Below the pieces are notes generated by a model. It did not search any database. It worked only from the letters and a program-made list of their open reading frames with translations, and was not told where the DNA came from. This document shows, in pieces, positions 1 to 7,802 of a stretch of 16,753 bases of DNA (within the stretch, counting starts at the first letter, position 1; every line of letters begins with the position of its first letter). The DNA comes from an uncultured Planctomycetaceae bacterium. GTDB taxonomy: Bacteria; Planctomycetota; Planctomycetia; Pirellulales; Pirellulaceae. The stretch lies in contig CAIYOB010000839.1 in NCBI GenBank assembly GCA_903927685.1, forward strand, positions 1-16,753, in the 5' to 3' direction. A program made the translations under genes and the position numbers.

Positions 1-1014
1 ATAGAGATCGGCCGCCCAGAGCACCTCGACGTTCCAGACAAAGCGGGCCCCCTCCGGGTAGTCGGCCGTGCGGCGGGCATCGGCCAGGCCCTGTCGCAGG
101 TTGTTGATCTGCTTCTCCTCGATGTCCGTCTGGATCGCCGTGTAGCCGATGTCGGTGTGCGAGTGGGGCAGCATGTACACCGTCAGCTTGCGGGTGGGCG
201 GCAGCGGAATGTCCCGGGCCGCGACCCGCTGGCCGGCGACCTCGACCGCCACAGTCAGCGTCCGTTCGGCAGCGGCGGCGGCAATCGTGTACGGCAGCGT
301 CTGGCGGCCGAACGTCAGCTCGACCGGCCGCGGCTCCTGGCCGGCGATCGCGACGACGGCCGTGGCTTTTTCTGCGTAGGGATAATCGAGCGTAACCTTG
401 AGCGGCTGGAACAGGTTATCACCCTGGCGTTCGACGATCTGCACCGTGCGGCCTTCGATGCCGATGCCGCTGGGCCGAGGCTCCGCCGGACCGGCCGCGA
501 AGAACTCGATGGCTTGACCGCCGACGTTCGGAGAGCGCCCCGGCAGGACCGAGGTGACTTGCCAGCGGACGTAGCGGGCCGTGACCGGCGGGAACGCGGC
601 GAAGGTTGTGGCCCCGACCTCGTCCACGTGCCGGATCGGCACCTTGGCCAACACGTTCTGAAAGTCGGCTGCGTCGCTGAACACCAGTTCGGCCTCCGCG
701 ATCGTGTCGATCGTTTGCCGCTGGATGTGCCGGAATGCCGCTACGGGCTCGGCCCGGCCCAAGTCAAAGTCAATGAACGTCTTGGCTCCCAAGCCGTGCG
801 AGGCGTAGTCCGCGCGATGCCCGTTGGGAGCGGGCGGCTTGAGGACGTTCTCGGCGTTGTAGCTGCCGCCGGGAAACGCGGTGGCGGCGGCCAGAATCGA
901 GGGCTTGGTGGGAACCAGGCGTGTGAACGAGGAAGACTCAGCGCCGGTCGAGCAGACCTGCACGCCGGCCAGTGTGGCGGACAGGCATGCGCAGACGAGG
1001 ATGGCTCGCATCAT
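1..1014 (-). CDS. Exported GH38-type alpha-mannosidase with N-terminal beta-sandwich domain (partial, C-terminus off the left edge)
   Basis: Translating the minus strand from the ATG at 1014 gives 338 codons open to the window edge. Residues 1-25 look like a signal peptide (MMRAILVCACLSATLAG, then a polar break). Residues about 36-175 resemble a discoidin/F5-8C-like beta-sandwich (YNAENVL, FIDFDLG, ARYVRWQV). From about residue 276 the motif VYMLPHSHTDIGYT matches the opening of GH38 alpha-mannosidases, where the His and Asp of HxHxD (H286, D288) are expected zinc ligands. The second Asp ligand, the nucleophile and the late His lie outside the window. Family knowledge: GH38 retaining alpha-mannosidases trim mannose from glycans; export suggests action on external polysaccharide or glycoprotein. 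Two ATGs are adjacent (1014 and 1011); GGAGAG at 1024-1019 suits the first, with GGAG 6 nt away. The gene shares its strand with the upstream HzsA-like gene but is separated from it by a palindrome and a possible promoter of its own. The family call is fairly firm; the substrate is unknown. Confidence 0.78.
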   Translation of the reverse strand, partial: MMRAILVCACLSATLAGVQVCSTGAESSSFTRLVPTKPSILAAATAFPGGSYNAENVLKPPAPNGHRADYASHGLGAKTFIDFDLGRAEPVAAFRHIQRQTIDTIAEAELVFSDAADFQNVLAKVPIRHVDEVGATTFAAFPPVTARYVRWQVTSVLPGRSPNVGGQAIEFFAAGPAEPRPSGIGIEGRTVQIVERQGDNLFQPLKVTLDYPYAEKATAVVAIAGQEPRPVELTFGRQTLPYTIAAAAAERTLTVAVEVAGQRVAARDIPLPPTRKLTVYMLPHSHTDIGYTAIQTDIEEKQINNLRQGLADARRTADYPEGARFVWNVEVLWAADLY

Positions 1015-1052
1015 GGGACTCTCCGGGGGCTAATACGGGGCTCGTGCTAACG

Positions 1053-1081
1053 TTGATAGCATTTCGCAAACTAACGATCAA
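1053..1081 (-). promoter_or_regulatory. Possible sigma70-type promoter of the mannosidase gene, inside an inverted repeat
   Basis: On the minus strand TTGATC (1081-1076) and TATCAA (1058-1053) are separated by exactly 17 nt, each matching 4 of 6 consensus positions. The stretch is clearly more AT-rich than its surroundings and lies about 40 nt upstream of the ATG at 1014. On the plus strand GTTGAT (1052-1057) and ATCAAC (1077-1082) form a 6-bp inverted repeat that encloses the spacer, so the same bases could serve as an operator. This rests on consensus matching only. Confidence 0.33.
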
Positions 1082-1082
1082 C

Positions 1083-1170
1083 GCCACGGGTGGCCGGGGG
1101 CGAGCGCCGCGAGCCCCCGGGAATTCGAGCTTCTGGAGGCTCGCTGCGCTCGACCCCAGCCACCCGTGGC
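1083..1170. repeat. 88-nt nested palindromic element (REP/MITE-like) in an intergenic spacer
   Basis: The outer 12 nt, GCCACGGGTGGC at 1083-1094, are perfectly complementary to GCCACCCGTGGC at 1159-1170. Extending inward, about 38-nt arms match at 33 positions, with the AT-containing centre (GAATTCGAGCTT) as loop. Each arm can also fold alone: GCCAC-GG-GTGGC in the outer part and GGGGGC...GCCCCC in the left inner part. Two of the five mismatches become G-U pairs in minus-strand RNA, the direction in which both neighbours are read. No U-run follows, so it is not a classical intrinsic terminator, though it could stabilise or process the mRNA end of the HzsA-like gene. I recall similar sequences as dispersed intergenic repeats in Pirellula relatives, but that is memory, not a search. 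Confidence 0.75.
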
Positions 1171-1188
1171 TCCCACTTGGAAGCACTG

Positions 1189-4100
1189 TCACGGGCGCAC
1201 CGCAGCCGCGACGGGCGTCGTCGAAGGGGAGGAATCCAGCGCGGGCAGCGTCACGCGAAACCCGACATCGAAGACGGCTTGATAGGGCTCGTAGGCCGTG
1301 CGGAAGGACGACGTGGCCCGCTGCGGGCGGTCGCGCCACGAGCCGCCGCGGGCGACCTTGGGTCCCTCGGCAGCAACCTCGTCGCGGCCGTCGGTGGCGA
1401 CATAGGGATACGGCCGGTAGGCCGTTCGGGTCCATTCCGCGACGTTGCCGTGCATGTCCAGCAGGCCCCACGGGTTGGCCCGATAGCCGCCGGGGGCGGC
1501 TGCGATCATCTGGCCGTCGTCGACCGTGTCGACGCGCGGCAAGAAGGCCAGCAGCGGGTCGGGGTTCGGCACCGGCTGGGGGTTCACGCCGCGGACGGCA
1601 AAGCCCGTCAGCCGCTTGTCGGCCAGGTTGGCCAGCGGCGCGAAATCCGCGTCCACGCCGCCGTACCAGCAGGCGGTCTCGGTCCCTGCGCGGCAGGCCC
1701 ACTCCCACTGGGCTTCCGTCGGCAGCGTGAACTCTTGGCCCGTCCGAGCGCTCAGCCAGTGGCAGAAGTCCAAGGCTTGTTGCCAACTGACGCGGACCGC
1801 CGGTTGCTGGGGAAGATTCGCGGGATAGCCCGGCGAATTATGGTCTTTCCACTGCTGGTCGATGTACCCGCTGTCATGCTGCGGCAGATACGCCTGGAAC
1901 TGGGCGTTGGTGACTTCGGTCACGCCCAGCCAGAACGGCTGGTCGATCTTTACGCGGGCGGCCGGCCGTTCGTCCGGCAGGCCAGCGGAATTCCCCAGCA
2001 CGAACTCGCCGGCCGGGATCAGGACGAACTCCATCGCAACCCCTGGAGCCACGTCGACGGTGCGGCGGGTTTCCGCCCCGGCCGCGGACTGCATTCGCCC
2101 AGCTCGGCGGGCGTTGAATGGCCAATTGGGTACGCGCGGCGGCGGGTCCGCGCTCGCTGCTGGCGACTCGGGACGGAGCGGCTCAGCCCGCGGCGGTTCG
2201 GCGAACGCCGCTTCGACTTCGACGTCGGGCTGTTCGTTCCCCAACACTCGAGCCAGTTCCGCCCGCCGTTGGCTCTTGGCGGCGATCTTCTCGGGGACGC
2301 CGTCCGCGCCGGCGTAGGCTTCGGTCCAGGTACCGTGGCAGGGGGCGTTCAGGTCGATCCAGGTGACCAGGCGATCCCATGCCTCGGCGTCCAAGCGGAC
2401 GCCGTAATGGCCTTTCTCCAGCAGTTGAACCAGTTCGCTGGTGGACGCATGGTACTCCAGGGGCCGCAACAGGTGATAGTCGCTCTCCGGACCCGGCCGG
2501 CGCACGAACGGATGCAGGGCCAGATAGGACTGCTGGAACTGCTGGGTCGCTTTGCCGCCGGCGAAGGAGACCAGGCTGGTGTCGGCCAAGTTGACCAGCG
2601 TGCGGCCCTGTGCGTCCGGCTGGCCGTTGTGGCACGCGGCGCAGTGGCGATCGAGCACGGGTTGGACCTCGCGCAGGAAGCTGAACCCGCGCGGGGGACC
2701 GCGCCACGGCGACAGCGGCGCCGGCGCGCGGCCTGTGGCCAGCGCACGGACGTCCGGCGTGCCCGAATTCTGCGACTCGTGACAGCCGACGCACGACAGC
2801 ACCTCGCCGGGCATCGCCGTGAACCAGCTGCGCATCAACTGGACCGCTCGGCCCTCTGCGTCCAGCGGCTGGACCGACAGCGGCGTGTTGGCTGGCACGC
2901 GGAACAGGGCGGAACCGTCCTCGGCGACCGGCACGGTGCCCAGGATGCGTTTCACCTCCCAGCCGCTTTCCACGCCGATCCGATCGTGACCGCCGATGCC
3001 TTGGTAGGCGTAGGTATAGGTGAACACGCGCAGACTCTTGACCGTCCCGCGCGGCAGGCCTGCCAGTCCCGGCCCGCGGTACACATCGGCCAGATAGACG
3101 ACCGCCTCGTTGGCGTCGGGCCGAACGCGATCGGGAACGACGGGCGGGACGGGAGTAGAGCGTAGCGGCAGGGGCTCGAACAACGCGTGACCCGGCAGTT
3201 GTTTGATCAGCACCAGGTTGTCGAACACGTCGGCCAGGTACAGGCCCCACGGCGCATCCTGGTGCGGCTGGCAGGAGACCAGGAAATACTTGTCGCTGAG
3301 CGGATACGGATGCAGGAACTTGGGCCAGCTGGCGTTGACCAGGCCGTCGGCGATCAGCGGTTCGACACGCTGGCCGCGGCCGGGGATCCGCTGGACGGCG
3401 CCCTCGGCCTCGCGCCGCCCGCGTGCCGGATCGACGACGACCAGTTCGCCCATCCGCGGCACGCCGTGGTGCCCGCTGACGACGCCGACGATCTTGGTCG
3501 GATGGCCCGGAATGGGCCGCGCGTAAAACATGCCGTTGGGCCAGTACGAGTTGCTGCCGTAGTACTCCATCTGCCCCGTGCCGTCCGGGCTCATGTGGAA
3601 CATCAGGCGCGTGAAGTAGTGCGGGCTGTCGGTGTACTCCCAGCGCGAGTACAGGATGCGGCCGTTGTTCATCACCGTCGGGCACCAGTCATGGTCCTGT
3701 TCGAACGTCAGCATGCGGGCCCGGCCGGTCGCCGGGTCGAGCAGAGCGAGGTTGGCCACCTGGGCGCTGCCGCCGACGCACGGTACACCTTGCAGGTTGG
3801 CCGAGGTGCCATAGAGGATCCGGCCGTCCGGCAGGTAGCAGGCGTCGTAGTTGTCCACGTCGGGTTCCGAGCCGGACGTCACCTGCCGCAGTCCGGTGCC
3901 GTCGGCGTTCAGCTCGTAGACCTGCCACGACCCCTTGGCCGCCGACATCGAGAACAGCATGCGGCGGGCATCGAAATGCAGATCGACATCGCCCACAAAC
4001 ACGCCGCCGTCCGGCCGGAACAACGTGGCCAGCGTGCCGTCGGGACGCACCGGCGAGAGCGTCATGATCTCGTTGTCAAAGCCGGTCTTGGGCAGGGCGC

Positions 4101-4611
4101 AGTTGCCCTGCCAGTTCTGCGGCAGGCCCAGGCGGCGATAGGGGCTGTCCTTCTTCTTCGGCTTCGCCTTGGCCCCCTTCCCCACAGGCGGTTCCTCGGT
4201 CTCTTCCGCCAGCATCAGCCCGCGGCGGACCAGCAGCAGGCGGTCGAAGTCCAGCAGCGGGTTGGCGAGCAGGGCTTCGCGCTGCAGCGTCAGGATCCGC
4301 TCGGCTTCGCGTCCCGCCTGGGCGTCACCCTGCTTCAGCCCCAGGCGGATGTCGTCCAGGCCGCCTTCGACCTCGGCGAGTTGCGTCAGGTACGGCTGAG
4401 CGTCCGGATACCGGCCGGGAAACGTCGCCGCCAGGTCCCGAATCGCCAACCGCAGAGCTTCGGGCTGGAATAAGTCCAGTTGCTTGGCGAACGCATTGGC
4501 CGCCGCTTTGGCCTCGGCCTTGGCGGGCGCTGCGGCGGCTCGGACCGCGCCGGCGCCGAGCAGGACCAGGGACGTGGACAACAACAGGGCGAGGACCCTT
4601 GGTCGGCACAT
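1189..4611 (-). CDS. Exported HzsA-related diheme cytochrome c protein with C-terminal FGE/SUMF1-like domain
   Basis: This 1140-residue protein starts at the ATG at 4611 with GAGGGG 8 nt upstream. Longer in-frame starts up to 4869 would place non-signal sequence before an obvious signal peptide (MCRPRVLALLLSTSLVLLG, cleavage near AVRA). A Lys-rich linker (KGAKAKPKKKDSPYRR) sits near residues 143-159. Residues about 170-560 carry signatures of the hydrazine synthase alpha middle domain and a WD40/TolB-like propeller: LPKTGFDNEIMTLSPVRPDG, DVDLHFDARRMLFSM, PDVDNYDACYLPDGRILY, DHDWCPTVMNNGRILYSRWE. Two heme c sites follow: CVGCH (607-611) and CAACH (657-661, in a planctomycete-cytochrome-like context). 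Residues about 858-1125 are an FGE-sulfatase/SUMF1-type domain (FVLIPAGEFVLG, PTEAQWEWACRAG, LLDMHGNVAEWT, VARGGSWRDR, DVGFRV). The cysteine pair expected near RGGS in true FGEs is absent. The likely location is the periplasm, with a possible redox role. Real hydrazine synthesis is not supported: no HZS beta/gamma genes are visible and heme placement differs from the anammox subunit, which carries a heme in its N-terminal domain. Substrate unknown. Confidence 0.85.
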   Translation of the reverse strand: MCRPRVLALLLSTSLVLLGAGAVRAAAAPAKAEAKAAANAFAKQLDLFQPEALRLAIRDLAATFPGRYPDAQPYLTQLAEVEGGLDDIRLGLKQGDAQAGREAERILTLQREALLANPLLDFDRLLLVRRGLMLAEETEEPPVGKGAKAKPKKKDSPYRRLGLPQNWQGNCALPKTGFDNEIMTLSPVRPDGTLATLFRPDGGVFVGDVDLHFDARRMLFSMSAAKGSWQVYELNADGTGLRQVTSGSEPDVDNYDACYLPDGRILYGTSANLQGVPCVGGSAQVANLALLDPATGRARMLTFEQDHDWCPTVMNNGRILYSRWEYTDSPHYFTRLMFHMSPDGTGQMEYYGSNSYWPNGMFYARPIPGHPTKIVGVVSGHHGVPRMGELVVVDPARGRREAEGAVQRIPGRGQRVEPLIADGLVNASWPKFLHPYPLSDKYFLVSCQPHQDAPWGLYLADVFDNLVLIKQLPGHALFEPLPLRSTPVPPVVPDRVRPDANEAVVYLADVYRGPGLAGLPRGTVKSLRVFTYTYAYQGIGGHDRIGVESGWEVKRILGTVPVAEDGSALFRVPANTPLSVQPLDAEGRAVQLMRSWFTAMPGEVLSCVGCHESQNSGTPDVRALATGRAPAPLSPWRGPPRGFSFLREVQPVLDRHCAACHNGQPDAQGRTLVNLADTSLVSFAGGKATQQFQQSYLALHPFVRRPGPESDYHLLRPLEYHASTSELVQLLEKGHYGVRLDAEAWDRLVTWIDLNAPCHGTWTEAYAGADGVPEKIAAKSQRRAELARVLGNEQPDVEVEAAFAEPPRAEPLRPESPAASADPPPRVPNWPFNARRAGRMQSAAGAETRRTVDVAPGVAMEFVLIPAGEFVLGNSAGLPDERPAARVKIDQPFWLGVTEVTNAQFQAYLPQHDSGYIDQQWKDHNSPGYPANLPQQPAVRVSWQQALDFCHWLSARTGQEFTLPTEAQWEWACRAGTETACWYGGVDADFAPLANLADKRLTGFAVRGVNPQPVPNPDPLLAFLPRVDTVDDGQMIAAAPGGYRANPWGLLDMHGNVAEWTRTAYRPYPYVATDGRDEVAAEGPKVARGGSWRDRPQRATSSFRTAYEPYQAVFDVGFRVTLPALDSSPSTTPVAAAVRP

Positions 4612-4783
4612 TTGCGAAACCCCTCGTGAGTCAAAACGGCGAATGGGCAACAGCAATCCATATCCTGGCGGTTCCGGCCGGATCGATGTCCGGGACCAGC
4701 GTGCTATTGTAAGAGGAACAAAACCCGTGGGATAGGAGGCGGCTTTCGCCTTCTGTCGGCGGCGCAGGTGTCGGGCGCAGGGG

Positions 4784-4812
4784 TTGAAGCGGAACCGGCG
4801 CCAGGCGAAAAT
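4784..4812 (+). promoter_or_regulatory. Weak candidate promoter for the DUF4058 gene in the divergent spacer
   Basis: TTGAAG (4784-4789) and GAAAAT (4807-4812) are 17 nt apart, each 4 of 6 against the sigma70 consensus. They lie about 55 nt upstream of the DUF4058 start at 4868. The 256-bp spacer 4612-4867 between the two divergent genes must hold promoters for both; this is the best plus-strand match found by eye. Confidence 0.25.
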
Positions 4813-4867
4813 GGCGGCAGCGGAGTAGACTGCACAGCGTACCGCATTCGTCAAGGGACAATGCCCC

Positions 4868-5626
4868 ATGCCCGTTCATGATTGGACCAGGGTCCGGCCG
4901 GGGACGTTTCACGATTTTCACGGTTCCTGGATCACGCACCTGAAAGAGGCACTGAACGGAGGATTGCTTCCGGCCGGCTACTATGCCTTGGCGGAACAAC
5001 CGGCCGAAGATGCCTGGCCGGACGTTCTGGCGTTGGAGGCTACGGGGCCGGAGTTCGATGGCGGCCGGTGGTCGGTGCACGACGGCGGCCGGGCCGTGGC
5101 GGTCGCCGAGCGGCCCCCGCAGGTCAGCGTGACGATCACCGCGGAAGCGGAACGCGTGGCCCAGAAGCAGCGGACGCTGGTCATCCGGCACGCGACAGGG
5201 GACCGGATCGTGGCGCTGTTGGAGATCGTCTCCCCGGGGAACAAGGATCGGCGGCAGGCCCTGGCGAGATTTGTCGACAAGGCAACTGCGGCCCTGCGCC
5301 AGGGCTACCACCTGCTGATCGTGGATCTATTTCCCCCGGGACCGCACGACCGGCAGGGGATCCACGCCGCGATCTGGAGCGAAGTGGATGGGACGGAAGC
5401 CGCCGAATACCGTCAACCGCCGGACAAACCGCTGACGCTGGCGGCCTACGAAGCCAAACTCGCCCCGACCGCCTACATCGAGCCCGTCGCGGTCGGCGCC
5501 CCGCTGCCCGCCATGCCCCTGTTCCTCGCCCCCGGTTGGTACATCCACGTCCCGCTGGAAGAGACCTACGGGCATGCTTGGCGCGGCATGCCGGAACGGT
5601 GGCGGCGCGTGATCGAAGCGGACTGA
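4868..5626 (+). CDS. DUF4058 family protein
   Basis: This 252-residue protein opens with MPVHDWTRVRPGTFHDFHGS, a form I associate with planctomycete DUF4058 proteins. AGGGA about 9 nt upstream supports the ATG at 4868. The conserved core runs from about residue 100 to 170: TLVIRHATGDRIVALLEIVS, then PGNK (E119 and K126), RRQALARF, GYHLLIVDLF, and DRQGIHAAIW. The C-terminal part has PLTLAAYEAKL and ends in a Trp/Arg-rich segment. There is no signal peptide or membrane segment, so it is probably cytoplasmic. The family has no established function. The E-x-x-SP-x-NK strand and an upstream PD at 51-52 recall Uma2-like PD-(D/E)XK nuclease folds, but that is only a resemblance. It is divergent from the HzsA-like gene and convergent with the isomerase gene, whose stop lies 17 nt away, so it appears to be monocistronic. 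Confidence 0.83.
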   Translation: MPVHDWTRVRPGTFHDFHGSWITHLKEALNGGLLPAGYYALAEQPAEDAWPDVLALEATGPEFDGGRWSVHDGGRAVAVAERPPQVSVTITAEAERVAQKQRTLVIRHATGDRIVALLEIVSPGNKDRRQALARFVDKATAALRQGYHLLIVDLFPPGPHDRQGIHAAIWSEVDGTEAAEYRQPPDKPLTLAAYEAKLAPTAYIEPVAVGAPLPAMPLFLAPGWYIHVPLEETYGHAWRGMPERWRRVIEAD

Positions 5627-5643
5627 ACTCCCTCCGGAAAGGA

Positions 5644-6621
5644 CTAGTCGGCCAGTCCGGCTTTCGCGACGGCGGCCTGCATTTTCTCCAAGCCCGTCCG
5701 CGCCGCCTGGTCCGCCGGCAGCTTCCAGTACTCGCGATTGAACAACTCCAGCGACAGGATGACCTGGCAGTGATTGTCCGCCATGGCCCGCAGCAGGTCG
5801 CCCAACGGTGCCATCCCGTCGCCGGGCCAGATGCGATCCGCATCGGTAATTGTTTCCCGCGGCGGGTCGGCGGGATAGTCGTTCATGTGAAAGCAGTGCA
5901 CGGCCTGCCGGCCCAGCAGTTTCATCACGCTGGGCGGCGTGCCGCCTTTGTACATGTGATAGGCGTCCAGCAGCACGCAGGCATCCGGCTGGCCCGATTG
6001 GGCCGCCACGTACAACGCCTCGCTACCTTGGCTGAGATTCGCCGACGAGCCCCAGATTTCGATCTGCGGGATGACCCCCATCCCGCGGCCCAGTTCCAGG
6101 ATCGCCGCATACCGGGCCGCGGCGTCGTCCAAGTCCAGGTGGCTGCCGGGACGATTCGCTCCGGCGGGCGGCGCCGCGATGTGCGTGCCGCCGATCTGAG
6201 CCAACACATCCATGTCGCGTTGGAGCTGTTCGAGGCCGGCCCGACGCTCGTTCTCGTCGTCCACGACCCACGCCGCAAAGCCGATGCCGCTGCACACTTT
6301 CAGCCCCAGATCCTGGCAGCGCGTGCGGACGTCCCGCAACGAGCCGCCGGACTGGACGTATTCGTGGATCGTGCCCAGCCAGGGCTCGATCGCAGCGTAG
6401 CCGGCCTTGGCGGCGGCTTCGATTTCGCCGACCAGGCCCAACTTCTGACCTCGAATCGTACCGGTGTTCAGCGCGTACGTGAAACCGTAGGGACGCTGGC
6501 CGCCGGCGGCAGCCGAATCCGCCGGCGCCGTAGCGGCCGGGCTGGCGACCAGCCCGGTGCCGGCCAACGCCGCCACGCCGAAACCGCCGAGGGTCAAGAA
6601 GTCACGCCGGGTCGCGGGCAT
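5644..6621 (-). CDS. Tat-exported sugar phosphate isomerase/epimerase family TIM barrel
   Basis: The 325-residue protein begins MPATRRDFLTLGGFGVAALA, a twin-arginine signal with the RRDFL core and cleavage likely after about residue 32, so it is folded in the cytoplasm and exported. The rest is a xylose-isomerase-like TIM barrel (AP endonuclease 2 superfamily): AGYAAIEPWLG, IGGTHIAAPPAG, IPQIEIWG, CVLLDAYHMYKGG, VHCFHMNDYPADPPRE, VILSLELFNREYW. The expected metal ligands are present: E188, D219, H245 and E292. The family includes sugar and inositol isomerases/epimerases; the substrate cannot be read from the sequence. The ATG at 6621 is only 3 nt beyond the stop of the upstream isomerase gene, which implies co-transcription and translational coupling. 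The 3' end is convergent with the DUF4058 gene. Confidence 0.87.
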   Translation of the reverse strand: MPATRRDFLTLGGFGVAALAGTGLVASPAATAPADSAAAGGQRPYGFTYALNTGTIRGQKLGLVGEIEAAAKAGYAAIEPWLGTIHEYVQSGGSLRDVRTRCQDLGLKVCSGIGFAAWVVDDENERRAGLEQLQRDMDVLAQIGGTHIAAPPAGANRPGSHLDLDDAAARYAAILELGRGMGVIPQIEIWGSSANLSQGSEALYVAAQSGQPDACVLLDAYHMYKGGTPPSVMKLLGRQAVHCFHMNDYPADPPRETITDADRIWPGDGMAPLGDLLRAMADNHCQVILSLELFNREYWKLPADQAARTGLEKMQAAVAKAGLAD

Positions 6622-6624
6622 GGC

Positions 6625-7620
6625 CTACTCCTCGAACGCCGCATCGAACGCGCGGCCGCTGGGGGCAAAGTCCAACTTCTTGACGAACTGGGACGCTTCC
6701 CGGGCCCCGAATTCGCGTTCCATGCCCGAGTCTTCCCACTCGACCGACAGCGGGCCGGAATACTTGATGTCGTTCAACGCGCGGATGATCTCCTCAAAGT
6801 TGATCCCGCCGCGGCCCGGGCTGCGGAAGTCCCAGCCGCGCCGGTGATCGCCAAAGTTCAGGTGGCTGGCGATAATGCCGCTGCGGCCGTTCAGCGTCGT
6901 GATCGCGTCCTTGACGTGGACGTGATAGATCCGGTCCGGGAACGCGCGGATGAACTCGACGGGGTCCACGCCCTGCCAGTGCAGATGGCTGGGATCAAAG
7001 TTGAAGCCGAATTCTTCGCGATGGTCCAGCGCTTCCAAGGCCCGCTGGGCGGTGTACAGGTCAAAGGCGATCTCGGTCGGATGCACCTCGAGGGCGAACT
7101 TGACGCCGCACTCGGCGAACACGTCCAGGATCGGGTTGAACCGTTCGGCCAGCAGTTCGAAGCCCGCGTCGATCATCTTGGCCGACACCGGCGGGAACGA
7201 ATAGTTCAGGTGCCAGATGCTCGAGCCGGTGAAGCCGTTGACCACGCTGACACCCAGCTTCTGGGCCGCGCGAGCCGTGTCCTTCATCTCTTCGATCGCC
7301 CGCTGAGTGACCCCGGCCGGATCGCCGTCGCCCCAGACATAGGGAGGCAAAATCACCTTGTGCCGCTCGTCGATGATATCCAACACGGCTTGGCCGACCA
7401 GGTGGTTGCTGATCGCAAAGCATTGCAGGTCATTACTTTCCAGCAATTCACGCTTGCGGGCGCAATAGCCATCGTCGGTCAGCGCTTTCTTGACCTCGAA
7501 GTGATCGCCCCAGCAGGCCAACTCCAAACCGTCATAGCCGAATTCCTTCGCCTTGCGAGCCATTTCCTGAACGGGCAAGTCCGCCCACTGGCCGGTGAAC
7601 AACGTGACCGGTCGCGCCAT
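6625..7620 (-). CDS. Sugar phosphate isomerase/epimerase family protein (cytoplasmic)
   Basis: This 331-residue TIM barrel starts at the ATG at 7620, preceded by AAGGAG with 6 nt spacing. A longer in-frame start near 7710 adds 30 residues with no family match and is rejected. There is no signal peptide. Motifs: [86 protein letters not shown] and [10 protein letters not shown]. The metal-ligand set is complete: E178, D209, H235 and E294. The extended segment around residues 239-275 ([19 protein letters not shown], then [10 protein letters not shown]) is typical of the subgroup often found beside sugar dehydrogenases and other isomerases in planctomycete sugar-catabolism loci. The precise reaction (isomerisation or epimerisation of a keto-sugar or inositol derivative) is inferred only at family level. 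It is first in a two-gene operon with the Tat-exported homologue. Confidence 0.88.
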   Translation of the reverse strand: MARPVTLFTGQWADLPVQEMARKAKEFGYDGLELACWGDHFEVKKALTDDGYCARKRELLESNDLQCFAISNHLVGQAVLDIIDERHKVILPPYVWGDGDPAGVTQRAIEEMKDTARAAQKLGVSVVNGFTGSSIWHLNYSFPPVSAKMIDAGFELLAERFNPILDVFAECGVKFALEVHPTEIAFDLYTAQRALEALDHREEFGFNFDPSHLHWQGVDPVEFIRAFPDRIYHVHVKDAITTLNGRSGIIASHLNFGDHRRGWDFRSPGRGGINFEEIIRALNDIKYSGPLSVEWEDSGMEREFGAREASQFVKKLDFAPSGRAFDAAFEE

Positions 7621-7802
7621 GTGTCTCTCCTTGTGCGATCTGTTGGGGTCAATGATGCATTCTTCCGACGAAGCCCCATTTTGCCGTTCCGGCGTCGCGT
7701 CTGCAACCACCCGCAGGCGGTTCCCGGACGGGAGAGAGCGGATTCTGGCGACGGATTCCCGCTCGCGTCACCCAACGCATCACCGCGGGGCGGCTGAGTC
7801 GC

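Noticed and set aside
1090..4473. Long plus-strand frames opposite the HzsA-like gene
   Set aside because: They are antisense shadows of a gene whose CxxCH, propeller and FGE motifs are all on the minus strand.
1189..4611. True hydrazine synthase (anammox) assignment
   Set aside because: No beta/gamma subunit genes are visible, the N-terminal heme motif is missing and a SUMF1-type domain is added; the rest of the window is not an anammox locus.
4706..4711. TACAAT on the minus strand as a -10 box for the HzsA-like gene
   Set aside because: The -10 matches 5 of 6, but no acceptable -35 is found at 16-18 nt, so it is not listed as a feature.
5641..5658. Small hairpin GGACT...AGTCC at the convergent gene ends
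   Set aside because: Only 5 bp of stem, partly inside the isomerase coding end and without a U-run; too weak to call a terminator.
4882..7797. A 971-codon plus-strand open frame across DUF4058 and both isomerase genes
   Set aside because: It crosses three genes with clear family matches in other frames, and its product is Arg/Gly/Ala-rich with no domain.
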